This document shows, one piece after another, positions 1 through 7,855 of a stretch of DNA of 64,000 nucleotides (position 1 is the stretch's first letter; every line of letters begins with the position of its first letter). Source of the DNA: Roseimaritima multifibrata. GTDB lineage: Bacteria > Planctomycetota > Planctomycetia > Pirellulales > Pirellulaceae. The notes beneath the pieces are model-generated. The model did not search any database. It saw only the letters and a list, made by a program, of their open reading frames with translations, and had not been told where the DNA came from. The stretch covers positions 2,418,001-2,482,000 of the forward strand of contig NZ_CP036262.1 in the NCBI RefSeq assembly GCF_007741495.1. Reading direction: 5' to 3'. Both the position numbers and the translations under genes were made by a program.

Positions 1-179
1 TGTTCTTTCATGCCAGCGTTTTGCATCGCTCGGATCAAAACAAGAGCGAAGACCCGCGATGGTCGTTCATCGTCTGTTTCAACACACGAAGCAATTCGCC
101 CTATAAAAAGATTCGGCATAACGGCTATCAGCCATTGCAAGTCGTCGACGACGCGGCGGTGATGGCGTTCGCACAATAG
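1..179 (+). CDS. Phytanoyl-CoA dioxygenase (PhyH) family, C-terminal end, 5' partial
   Basis: The gene enters from the left edge; the frame starting at base 3 stays open to TAG at 177-179 and gives the last 58 residues. It contains HASVLHRSDQNKS followed by DPRWSFIVCFNTR. In PhyH-family Fe(II)/2-oxoglutarate oxygenases the distal iron-binding His sits in this HxS..N.S context, and an Arg about ten residues later holds 2-oxoglutarate; here these would be the His of LHRS and the Arg of PRW. The substrate cannot be told from this part. It converges on the ferritin-like gene, with a hairpin between the two stops. The frame is too short and start-less to stand out as an ORF, so this call rests on motif recognition. 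Confidence 0.72.
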   Translation, partial: FFHASVLHRSDQNKSEDPRWSFIVCFNTRSNSPYKKIRHNGYQPLQVVDDAAVMAFAQ

Positions 180-214
180 AGCAGCGCGGGGTGCCGGCAG
201 ATCTTGCGCATTGG

Positions 215-245
215 CCTTCACTCTTCGTAAACAGAAGAGTGAAGG
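215..245. terminator. Hairpin between convergent genes, probable bidirectional terminator
   Basis: Bases 215-226 and 234-245 are perfect 12-bp inverted copies around a 7-base loop. The hairpin lies between the stop of the dioxygenase (179) and the stop of the ferritin-like gene (277). There is no long T tract, so termination strength is uncertain. Confidence 0.6.
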
Positions 246-276
246 CAGCTGACAGCTAACGATGAATTTTCGGTGC

Positions 277-732
277 TTAGCTGGCTTTGGAGTCGCTGGT
301 TGCAGCGGCTCCGCTGGCTGGGGTGTCGCGGAGTAGTTTGGTGTACTCGTCGACTCCGTCTTGTTCTTCCTTGAGGATGTCTTCTAGGAAGATGACCAAA
401 GCGCGATCGCCTTCGGCGAGGTCGAGTGCCTGGTTGTACATTTCAACCGCTTTCGCTTCGAACGCGAGGCTGAATTCTAGGACTTCTTTCAGGTCACGAC
501 TTTGCTTGATTTCATTGCGGGTCGCCACAGGAACGCCGCCCAGGGCAACGATCTTTTCGCCGACCAGCTGAGCGTGCTTGAACGATTCTTTTGCGTCCCC
601 CAGGAAGTGGTCTGCGTAGACCTGTCGCCAAACACCTTCGATGATGAAGCTGGCCTGTGAGTACTGTGCGACTCCGGTCCATTCGTGTTTGAGGATTTCG
701 TTTAGTTGGTTGATGATTGCTTTGCGATCCAT
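277..732 (-). CDS. Ferritin-like / bacterioferritin-type diiron protein
   Basis: The 151-residue product is predicted to be a four-helix ferritin-like protein that oxidises and stores iron or protects against peroxide in the cytoplasm. Visible are an N-terminal helix with LKHEWTGVAQYSQ (Glu and Tyr typical of the first helix), then DAKESFKHAQ (Glu and His of an ExxxH pair), then a second half with LEFSLAFEAKAVEMYNQA and FLEDILKEEQDGVDEY giving further Glu ligands. The length fits bacterioferritin-like proteins (about 150-160) more than rubrerythrin, and no rubredoxin Cys pairs are present. The Ala/Ser-rich tail looks disordered. The start at 732 is ATG, preceded by a GGGAAA stretch. Bacterioferritin versus other ferritin-like subfamilies cannot be settled by eye. 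Confidence 0.85.
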   Translation of the reverse strand: MDRKAIINQLNEILKHEWTGVAQYSQASFIIEGVWRQVYADHFLGDAKESFKHAQLVGEKIVALGGVPVATRNEIKQSRDLKEVLEFSLAFEAKAVEMYNQALDLAEGDRALVIFLEDILKEEQDGVDEYTKLLRDTPASGAAATSDSKAS

Positions 733-883
733 GATTTTTTCCCGTGCGAAGAGACCGAATTGGTAAGTCTTATTGTAATATTATCGCTTGTTATCGAATT
801 CGACGAGATGCGACTGGGACAAATTCGGCAGCCAAGTTCGCCCGCCACCTCCTCGCTGAGAGATTCCGGGATAGAATCTAGTC

Positions 884-1489
884 ATGAAATTGACCGGACA
901 TGTGATTGTATTAGTAGCCAAGCTTTTCAGCGGTTGCACGGTGCGCTGGGTGGGATGTCAGCCAGACACCTGCCAGCGAATCTATTTTGCCAATCACACC
1001 AGTCATTTAGATGCGGTGGTGCTGTGGTCAGCGTTGCCGAAACATTTGCGTGCGGTAACACGGCCGGTCGCTGCGAAGGATTATTGGGGCAAAGGGCGTT
1101 TTCGCCCACATATTGCCGAGTCGTTCAACGCGATGCTTATCGACCGCAAAGAGATCAAGGTCCATCGCAGCCCGGTCGACGTGATGATCCGCGAGATGGG
1201 GGACGTCTATTCGCTGATTGTCTTTCCCGAAGGGGGCCGAGCCAGTGGCGAAGAGATGGGGGAATTCAAGAGTGGGCTGTATTATCTGGGCAAAAAACGC
1301 CCCGATCTGGAACTTGTCCCTGTCTGCATCGACAATGTGAACCGAATTTTACCTCGCGGAGAGGTCTTGCCGGTTCCTCTTTTAAGCTGCATTACGATCG
1401 GGCCTCCTATCTTTTTAGAGGCAGGCGAGCCCAAAACGGTATTTCTTAAGCGAGCTCGTGAAGCGGTGCGATCTTTACGCGAGCGGTAA
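884..1489 (+). CDS. PlsC-type 1-acylglycerol-3-phosphate acyltransferase family
   Basis: A 201-residue membrane-associated acyltransferase that would transfer an acyl chain to lysophosphatidate or a related lysolipid. Block I (NHxxxxD) is NHTSHLD at residues 37-43, with catalytic His38 and Asp43. The acceptor-phosphate block III reads FPEGGRA at 114-120, a variant of FPEGTRS. A hydrophobic N-terminus (residues 5-20) may anchor it. The protein is shorter than Escherichia coli PlsC (about 245), and the GG in place of GT is unusual, so the exact acceptor is open. It lies tail to tail with the ACT protein (8-bp gap). Confidence 0.82.
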   Translation: MKLTGHVIVLVAKLFSGCTVRWVGCQPDTCQRIYFANHTSHLDAVVLWSALPKHLRAVTRPVAAKDYWGKGRFRPHIAESFNAMLIDRKEIKVHRSPVDVMIREMGDVYSLIVFPEGGRASGEEMGEFKSGLYYLGKKRPDLELVPVCIDNVNRILPRGEVLPVPLLSCITIGPPIFLEAGEPKTVFLKRAREAVRSLRER

Positions 1490-1496
1490 TCCGCTT

Positions 1497-1994
1497 CTAT
1501 TCGAGTATATCGTCTCGGAGGTCGTCTTCGGTAAGCACGCGGAAACCTTTTGCGTTCAGCGTTTCGGTCGCCAAGTCGATATTGTCGACCATGATCGCCA
1601 TGGCGGGCTGCCCATGGATACGAGCCAGCAGCGGGTAGGCCTGGATGATGTTGATCTCAGCCGCCAGCAACGCGGTGCAGACCCGTAGGATCGGCTGAGG
1701 GCTGTCTGGCAGTTCGACCCCCAGCAAATCGGATTCGATGATCGCCAGACCGGCTCGTTCAAGCAGTTCGCGGCCTCGTTCGTAGTCGCTTAGGACCAAT
1801 CGAACGAAAGCGCATTCGGCTGAATCATTGATCGAGATCGCAGCAACACGGATCCCGGTCCCTTCAAAACGGCGGACCACTTCTTGCAGTTGCCCAACGC
1901 GATTCTCCAAAAATACCGTAAATTGCCGGATCGTTGGATATCCTCGTCCTCGCATCGTTTCAAACTTGGTGCCCGATCCTTCGCCAGTTGTCAT
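1497..1994 (-). CDS. Tandem ACT-domain protein
   Basis: From the ATG at 1994 the product is 165 residues with two ACT-like beta-alpha-beta units. The first begins RQFTVFLENRVGQLQEVVRRF, the classical ACT start (a hydrophobic strand, then N.PG.L-like with VGQL), and the second begins near ILRVCTALLAAEINI. ACT domains bind amino acids and regulate amino-acid metabolism; no enzyme domain is attached, so this is probably a free regulatory subunit or sensor. An upstream in-frame start at 2123 would overlap the divergent thioesterase gene and adds sequence with no domain character, so I prefer 1994. The ligand is unknown. Confidence 0.78.
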   Translation of the reverse strand: MTTGEGSGTKFETMRGRGYPTIRQFTVFLENRVGQLQEVVRRFEGTGIRVAAISINDSAECAFVRLVLSDYERGRELLERAGLAIIESDLLGVELPDSPQPILRVCTALLAAEINIIQAYPLLARIHGQPAMAIMVDNIDLATETLNAKGFRVLTEDDLRDDILE

Positions 1995-2106
1995 CGCCGT
2001 CTCAATCGTTGGGGTTGCTTGCGGGGGTACTGGCCGACAGTTTAGGCTGCTGCCTCGATCAAGGCAAACGTCTTGAAATCCTGTCACCGCGGAGAAATGC
2101 CCCCCA

Positions 2107-2496
2107 ATGCTTTCCGAACACACCCTGCAGTTTCGTGTTGAGTATTTCCAGACGGACGGACAGCGACGAGTCCACCATGGGAATTACATAGATTTTTTCG
2201 AACGTGGCCGAGTCGAAATGCTCCGCGCCGCAGGGATGAACTACAAGGATCTTGAGGCCGAAGGGCTGATGCTGGTCGTTACCGAGATGAACGTCAAATA
2301 TTTTGCCGCCGCCGAGTTTGATGATTTGCTGACGCAAACGACGCGGACGCTGGAAATTCGCGGCGTACGGATTCGCCATGAGTATAAAATTTACAGAGAC
2401 GAAACGTTGTTGGTTTCCGGAGAATCGACCATCGCGTGTGTCGATCAAACGGGACGCCCCCGCCGCTTACCAGCCTTTTTTCGGCGTACTAATTGA
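2107..2496 (+). CDS. 4HBT hot-dog acyl-CoA thioesterase (YbgC-like)
   Basis: The 129-residue product has the hot-dog thioesterase start: FRVEYFQTDGQRRVHHGNY followed by FFERGRVEMLR. In the 4-hydroxybenzoyl-CoA thioesterase family the Asp of the (T)D.xG..HxxxY motif is catalytic; here it is the Asp of QTDG near residue 17. The usual role is hydrolysis of an acyl-CoA, or of acyl-ACP in the YbgC group linked to the envelope. The gene is divergent from the ACT gene with about 110 bp between starts, enough for two promoters. Substrate specificity cannot be read from sequence. Confidence 0.85.
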   Translation: MLSEHTLQFRVEYFQTDGQRRVHHGNYIDFFERGRVEMLRAAGMNYKDLEAEGLMLVVTEMNVKYFAAAEFDDLLTQTTRTLEIRGVRIRHEYKIYRDETLLVSGESTIACVDQTGRPRRLPAFFRRTN

Positions 2497-2615
2497 GCTT
2501 TACGCCGTCTGCGGCCCGCCGCTAGACTCCGAGCCAATATGACTAGCGATCGGCAGGGATACCGGAATTGGATCGCGTTGAATGTCATTCCAGTGCCGAA
2601 GGAACGGTGGACAGA

Positions 2616-4178
2616 ATGTATCGTTGGTTGCTTTGTTTTCGCTATTTACGCACGCGTTATATCGCCTTGGCCTCGGTCATTAGTGTGACGTTGGGCGTTG
2701 GTACGCTGATTGTCGTCAATAGTGTGATGTCCGGTTTCTCGGCGGAAATGCATGACAAAATGCAATCGCTGGCCTCCGATATCGTCATTGAATCCCATGC
2801 AAGCAATGGGATGCCTGATCCGGCCGGTCACCTGGAGATCATCCGTGAATTGGTGGGGGACCAACTGGAGGGGGCTAGCTACACCGTCAATACGCCAGCG
2901 ATGGTCGCGATGGAACACAACGGACAGGTCGTGACCCACCAGGTCAATCTGACTGGTCTGGATCCCGAAACCTACGCTTCGGTAACCGATTTTGGTAAAT
3001 ACCTACTGCATCCAGAAAACCAAAAACAAATCGATTTTGCCCTTCGTGATGGCGGCTATCCCGATCGTGATCGACAGTATCCATGGGGAAAAGAATACCG
3101 CGACTGGCATCTAGCGATCACGAAGGCTCGCGACGAAGAACAGGCGCGTCTTGAGATTGCTGAGCGGGAGGCGTCTGGGATTTCCGAAACCGTCGATGAA
3201 GCTCAGTCGGGCCCTTCGCTCGGTCCAATGTTTCCAACCGACTTGGTTGTGCATGACCCTGTTGTGGATAGCGAAGCGGGGCCGACCGAGACGACCGATT
3301 TTCCAGGATTGGTGTTAGGCATTGCGACTAGCAGTTTCCGCGGACGCGATGCAAACGACGAAGTGGTGGACTACTTTTACTGCCGACCAGGTGATGACGT
3401 TCGCTTGATGTTCGCCAATGCAGCGGATCAACCTCAATCGGTCAAAGCGATCAATCAGAAATTTACCGTTGTCGATCTATTTGAATCGGGGATGAGCGAA
3501 TACGACGGATCGTTCGCCTTCTGTGATATTCGAACGCTGCAAAGCCTGCGAGGCATGGTCGACCCGATCAGTGGCCAGCGAAGCGTTACCACGATCCAGC
3601 TTCGGCTGGTCGATGGAGCCGATTTGAACGCCGTTCGTGACCAGCTTCGAAGGCAATTTCCGCCGGAACGGTTCGCTTACAACATTCGGACTTGGCGCGA
3701 TATGCAGGGGCCGTTGTTGGCTGCCGTCCAGATGGAGACGACCATCCTAAACATTCTGTTGTTTTTGATCATCGCCGTCGCTGGCTTTGGGATTCTGGCA
3801 ACCTTTTTCATGATCGTCGTTGAAAAGACCAAAGATATTGGGACCTTGAAAGCACTCGGTGCGTCCAGTGGCGGCGTGATGAGCATCTTTCTTTCGTATG
3901 GCCTGACGTTGGGGATCGTGGGCTCGGGAGTCGGATTGATCGGAGGTCTGTTGTTTGTCGACAACATCAACCCCATTGCAGCGGTCATCGAAACGATCAC
4001 CGGTCAGGAAGTGTTTGACCCCACAATCTATTACTTCAATGAAATCCCCACCATCGTTGAACCTTTCACTGTCGTTTGGGTCATGATTGGGGCTGTGATG
4101 ATTGCGGTGATGGCAAGTGTGCTGCCAGCGCTTCGAGCCGCAAGGATGCACCCCGTTCAAGCGTTGCGTTACGAATAA
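2616..4178 (+). CDS. LolC/FtsX-type ABC transporter permease
   Basis: From ATG 2616 the protein is 520 residues. It has one N-terminal membrane segment (about 16-40), a large extracytoplasmic region, and three C-terminal segments (TTILNILLFLIIAVAGFGIL, a Gly-rich LTLGIVGSGVG stretch, and VVWVMIGAVMIAVMASVLPA), the FtsX/MacB topology. The end, RAARMHPVQALRYE, is typical of LolC/LolE permeases. It would act with the ATPase encoded 37 bp downstream, either moving lipoproteins towards the outer membrane or in another mechanotransmission role. It is longer than E. coli LolC (about 400) because of an extra charged stretch at about residues 150-230. An earlier in-frame start at 2568 adds residues unlike the family start. 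Only one permease is present, so the complex may be a homodimer. Confidence 0.85.
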   Translation: MYRWLLCFRYLRTRYIALASVISVTLGVGTLIVVNSVMSGFSAEMHDKMQSLASDIVIESHASNGMPDPAGHLEIIRELVGDQLEGASYTVNTPAMVAMEHNGQVVTHQVNLTGLDPETYASVTDFGKYLLHPENQKQIDFALRDGGYPDRDRQYPWGKEYRDWHLAITKARDEEQARLEIAEREASGISETVDEAQSGPSLGPMFPTDLVVHDPVVDSEAGPTETTDFPGLVLGIATSSFRGRDANDEVVDYFYCRPGDDVRLMFANAADQPQSVKAINQKFTVVDLFESGMSEYDGSFAFCDIRTLQSLRGMVDPISGQRSVTTIQLRLVDGADLNAVRDQLRRQFPPERFAYNIRTWRDMQGPLLAAVQMETTILNILLFLIIAVAGFGILATFFMIVVEKTKDIGTLKALGASSGGVMSIFLSYGLTLGIVGSGVGLIGGLLFVDNINPIAAVIETITGQEVFDPTIYYFNEIPTIVEPFTVVWVMIGAVMIAVMASVLPALRAARMHPVQALRYE

Positions 4179-4215
4179 TTCCGTCAGCTCGACCACGAAA
4201 TTCGAAGACGATTCC

Positions 4216-4971
4216 ATGCATGCCAATCCCTTTCCAACCCCGACGATTCCAATGCCGAATGCTCCCATTCTTCAAGCACGTGGTTTGGTCAAAAGTTACC
4301 GAAAAAATCGGCTGGAAGTCCCCGTCCTGCGGGGCGTCGATTTGGACATTCCTGCCGGCGCGATCACGGCAATGGTTGGCAGGAGTGGGAGCGGTAAAAG
4401 CACGTTGATGCATTTGCTGGCAACCCTCGATCAACCGGATTCCGGAGAAGTCTTCTTCCAGGGAGAGCGAATCGATAACGCCAGTCGTCGCCGCCGCGAT
4501 GCGTTTCGCAACCGTGATATCGGGATCATCTTTCAGTTCTACCACTTGCTTCCAGAATTGTCCGCTTTGGAAAATGTGCTCGCATCGACCATGATCGGGC
4601 AAAGCGTTTGGTCCTACATGTCCAACCGCCGGAAGACTCGAGCCCGAGCGGAAGAATTGCTCGAACGAGTCGGTCTGACTCATCGACGGACGCACAAACC
4701 ATGCGAAATGAGCGGGGGAGAGATGCAGCGTGCAGCCATCGCTAGGGCGTTGATGTCGGAGCCCTCGGTACTGTTAGCGGATGAACCAACGGGGAACCTC
4801 GACTCCGAAACGGGCCTGGAAATTTTGAGCCTGCTAAAGGGCCTGAATCGTGAAGAAGGGCTGACGATCGTGATGGTCACCCACGATGACAGCATCGCAA
4901 ATGATGCGGATTTCGCGGTCCGGATGGAAAACGGATCGGTGGCTCCGAAAGCCCTTGCCGAAGTCGCGTAG
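4216..4971 (+). CDS. LolD-like ABC transporter ATPase
   Basis: The 251-residue ATPase pairs with the preceding permease. Visible motifs are Walker A GRSGSGKS (55-62), Q-loop FQFYHLLPELSALENV, signature MSGGEMQRAAIARAL, Walker B VLLADEPTGNLDS and the switch His in VTHDD. The EPTGNLDS box and the GEMQR signature are those of the LolD/MacB/FtsE group. The ATG at 4216 starts a short Pro-rich leader before the domain; the frame is open further upstream into the permease end but without family character. The gene follows its partner by 37 bp, so cotranscription is likely. Confidence 0.9.
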   Translation: MHANPFPTPTIPMPNAPILQARGLVKSYRKNRLEVPVLRGVDLDIPAGAITAMVGRSGSGKSTLMHLLATLDQPDSGEVFFQGERIDNASRRRRDAFRNRDIGIIFQFYHLLPELSALENVLASTMIGQSVWSYMSNRRKTRARAEELLERVGLTHRRTHKPCEMSGGEMQRAAIARALMSEPSVLLADEPTGNLDSETGLEILSLLKGLNREEGLTIVMVTHDDSIANDADFAVRMENGSVAPKALAEVA

Positions 4972-5044
4972 CGGTGGGCCTATTCTTGCTTATACTCAGG
5001 GAATCCCCCTTCCCAGTTTTGTCCCCCGTGACCAGTTAGACGAT

Positions 5045-5905
5045 ATGGCTCTGAAAGTATTTATCAACGGTGAATTGTTCGACAAAGATGACGCCAAAAT
5101 CAGCGTTTTCGATCATGGCCTGCTGTTCGGGGACGGGATTTTTGAGGGCATGCGTGCCTACAGCGGAAAAGTCTTTGAAATGGGGCCGCACCTAGACCGT
5201 TTGTGGGAATCGGCTCGAGCCATCCATCTGGAAATCCCTGGGACCAAAGATGAAATGGCTGCCGCGGTCAATCAGACCCTGCAGGCGAATGAGTTGAGTG
5301 ATGCCTATGTGCGTCTGATCGTGACACGAGGAACGGGAACATTGGGCCTGGATGCCCACCTTTGCAAGAATCCGCAGGTGATCATCATCACGGATAAAAT
5401 CTCGCTATATCCCGAGAAATTCTACGAAGAGGGCTTGGATCTGGTCACCGCTGCGACCATCCGGAACCATCCTGCTGCCCTTAGCCCACGGGTGAAAAGC
5501 CTGAATTACCTGAATAATATTCTGGCGAAAATTGAAGGAGCCAGAGCCGGTTGCGTCGAAGCTTTGATGTTGAACCACAAAGGAGAGGTCGCTGAGTGTA
5601 CCGGGGACAACATTTTTATCGTTCGAAAAGGAAAACTACTGACTCCGCCGATCGATGCTGGGATTCTGGAAGGGATCACCCGCAACGCAGTCATCCAGCT
5701 GGCCGCAAAGCTGGGGATCGAGTGTTTGGAGCAGCCTTTTACCCGTCATGATGTGTTCGTGTGCGACGAATGTTTTCTCACCGGGAGTGCCGCGGAAGTG
5801 ATTCCCGTTGTCCGGTTGGACGATCGAAGCATCGGCGACGGCAAGCCCGGGCCGATGACGCAACAGCTGCGTAAGGCGTTTACCGCATTGGTTCACGGTT
5901 CCTAG
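5045..5905 (+). CDS. ilvE: Branched-chain amino acid aminotransferase
   Basis: The 286-residue class IV PLP enzyme would interconvert Val, Leu and Ile with their 2-oxo acids. The start MALKVFINGELFDKDDAKIS, then FDHGLLFGDGIFEGMRAY, are characteristic. The PLP lysine is Lys151 in SPRVKSLNYLNN, and the cofactor-binding Glu lies in KGEVAECTGDNIF. The length fits bacterial IlvE of the fold-type IV group (about 290-310). D-amino acid transaminase and aminodeoxychorismate lyase share this fold, but the EGMRAY and KSLNYLNN patterns favour IlvE. ATG 5045 is chosen because the family sequence begins there; the frame extends upstream without similarity. It lies 73 bp after the ABC pair. Confidence 0.9.
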   Translation: MALKVFINGELFDKDDAKISVFDHGLLFGDGIFEGMRAYSGKVFEMGPHLDRLWESARAIHLEIPGTKDEMAAAVNQTLQANELSDAYVRLIVTRGTGTLGLDAHLCKNPQVIIITDKISLYPEKFYEEGLDLVTAATIRNHPAALSPRVKSLNYLNNILAKIEGARAGCVEALMLNHKGEVAECTGDNIFIVRKGKLLTPPIDAGILEGITRNAVIQLAAKLGIECLEQPFTRHDVFVCDECFLTGSAAEVIPVVRLDDRSIGDGKPGPMTQQLRKAFTALVHGS

Positions 5906-5951
5906 ACGCCTCTTCTTGCCCTGCATCTATTGTTTTTACCTTCAAAGTAAT

Positions 5952-7319
5952 ATGAGTTTACCTTCGATGTCCAATTCACCCTCCTCGTCACCAGCGGCTG
6001 CGCACGAAGTCCTGCTCGAAAGAATTGAATCGAAAAAGGCCGTTGTGGGGGTGATTGGACTGGGGTATGTCGGATTGCCGTTGATCGACGCTTTCACAAA
6101 GGCTGGCTTCACTTGCCAGGGGTTTGACGTCGACCCCAAGAAAATCGAAACTTTGGAATCGGGCAAAAGCTATATCAAACATGTCGCAGATACGACGATC
6201 GCCGGCTGGTTGGAAGCGAAGCGTTTTTCAGCGACCGCTGACATGCAGAAACTGTCCGAACCGGATGTTCTTTTAATCTGTGTTCCAACCCCTTTGACCG
6301 ATGCCCGGGATCCCGATCTGAAGTATGTCACGGGAACCTGCGAAGCGATCGCGGCGAATCTAAAACCGGGGCAATTGGTTGTGCTGGAAAGCACGACCTA
6401 CCCGACGACCACTCGCGATGTCATGGTTCCGATTTTGGAATCTAGCGGTCTGAAGGCGGGAAAGGACTTTTTCGTCGCCTACAGTCCTGAACGAGAAGAC
6501 CCAGGTAATCCAAGTTTTTCAGCCGCTCAAATTCCCAAGGTGGTTGGTGGGATCGATGCCCATAGCCGAGACGTGGCGGAGGCGTTGTACGGGGCCGCCG
6601 TTGCCGGCACGGTCACCGTCAGTAGCTGCGAAGTCGCTGAAGCGGCAAAAGTGCTTGAGAATATTTACCGAGCGGTCAACATCGCATTGGTAAACGAATT
6701 AAAAGTTTTGTTTGATGCGATCGATATCGACGTTTGGGAAGTGATTGATGCCGCCAAAACGAAACCTTTTGGTTTCCAGGCGTTCTATCCTGGCCCTGGG
6801 CTGGGCGGACACTGCATCCCAATCGATCCTTTTTACCTTTCTTGGCTTGCAAGAAAACATGGGCAGACGACCCGTTTTATCGAGCTGGCGGGTGAAGTAA
6901 ACACTTCGATGCCTGGGTATGTGATCCGTCGCCTGGCTGAATTCTTGAATGACGCTGCGAAACCGATCAAGGGAAGTAAAATCTGTTTGTTGGGTGTCGC
7001 CTACAAGAAGGACGTGGATGATCCGCGGGAGAGTCCGTCGTTTGTTCTGCTGGAATCCTTGCTGCAGCGTGGGGCGGATCTAACTTATAGCGATCCTCAT
7101 GTCCCCACATTGCCGAAAATGAGGCACCATGATGTCCCTGCGATGGTCAGCCAAGAATTGACGCCCGAATTTTTGGCTCAGCAAGATTGCGTGTTGATCG
7201 CCACCGATCACACGGCGTTTGATTACGAAATGATCGTAAAGCATGCTCAGATGGTCGTTGACACACGGAACGCCACGGTGAAGGTTCTGACCAACCGAGA
7301 TAAGATTCACAAGACTTAA
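5952..7319 (+). CDS. Nucleotide-sugar dehydrogenase (UDP-GlcNAc/ManNAc 6-dehydrogenase type)
   Basis: The 455-residue enzyme oxidises the C6 of a UDP-sugar to the uronate using two NAD+. It has an N-terminal Rossmann motif GLGYVGLP (36-43), a central dimerisation helix region, catalytic Cys288 in GLGGHCIPIDPFYL, and the C-terminal nucleotide-binding domain with LGVAYKKDVDDPRESPS. The GGHCIPIDPFYLSW and YKKDVDDPRESP boxes are those of the WbpA/WecC group acting on N-acetylated hexosamines, more than of UDP-glucose dehydrogenase. It probably supplies a uronic sugar for surface polysaccharide, matching the CapD-like and Wza-like genes further along. ATG 5952 is preferred over a TTG at 5916. Confidence 0.9.
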   Translation: MSLPSMSNSPSSSPAAAHEVLLERIESKKAVVGVIGLGYVGLPLIDAFTKAGFTCQGFDVDPKKIETLESGKSYIKHVADTTIAGWLEAKRFSATADMQKLSEPDVLLICVPTPLTDARDPDLKYVTGTCEAIAANLKPGQLVVLESTTYPTTTRDVMVPILESSGLKAGKDFFVAYSPEREDPGNPSFSAAQIPKVVGGIDAHSRDVAEALYGAAVAGTVTVSSCEVAEAAKVLENIYRAVNIALVNELKVLFDAIDIDVWEVIDAAKTKPFGFQAFYPGPGLGGHCIPIDPFYLSWLARKHGQTTRFIELAGEVNTSMPGYVIRRLAEFLNDAAKPIKGSKICLLGVAYKKDVDDPRESPSFVLLESLLQRGADLTYSDPHVPTLPKMRHHDVPAMVSQELTPEFLAQQDCVLIATDHTAFDYEMIVKHAQMVVDTRNATVKVLTNRDKIHKT

Positions 7320-7547
7320 AAGAGCCTGCGGTACGACAGCAAAGCCTGATGCGCTGGTGGCATCTGGATTCGGCCAAGGTCAGGCGTTGTTGTCGACACC
7401 CAAACCTAGTCTCACGCCCTTCAAGCGTGGCTGCTGGGCAAGCGATCTTTGAGGAAGCTTCCAGCCGTTGCTGGCGTTGTCAGACGGTGATCCCACGCGT
7501 CGCGAGCGTTGCTGCGGACGCGAACTTCAAGATTGGATACTCTGGCC

Positions 7548-7748
7548 TTAGGCGACTTCGCCGTTGGGCAGGTTTGAATCGCTATAAGTGTTTCTTGAGG
7601 ATGCGTTTGGGGTCGCCCAGAATCGCTCTTTGCAGATGATGCAGCGATAGGGCCGGCTGCTGCCAAGCCTCAGTGGGTACTCGTACCAACGCATCCGAGA
7701 TCGATGAATCGAAGTGGATTCTCCGCAAGGACATTCTACGCGAGCCAT
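7548..7748 (-). CDS. Small zinc-ribbon protein
   Basis: The 66-residue protein begins MARVECPCGES, followed by an Arg-rich stretch and RPYRCIICKERFW. Two Cys pairs (CPC and CIIC) about 30 residues apart would make a treble-clef or ribbon zinc site, and the RPYRC..C..RFW ending is a pattern I recognise from small planctomycete and other bacterial proteins. Its role is unknown; nucleic-acid binding is a guess from the Arg content. It sits downstream of cysNC on the same strand with about 108 bp between. Confidence 0.66.
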   Translation of the reverse strand: MARVECPCGESTSIHRSRMRWYEYPLRLGSSRPYRCIICKERFWATPNASSRNTYSDSNLPNGEVA

Positions 7749-7855
7749 GATCGTCCTCCCCGAACAAGTATGGAAATGCCCCCCAACATTACGCTAAATG
7801 ATCATTCGAAAATTATAGCACGCTTGGCGGGTTTGCAATACTGCAGGCAGGGGGG

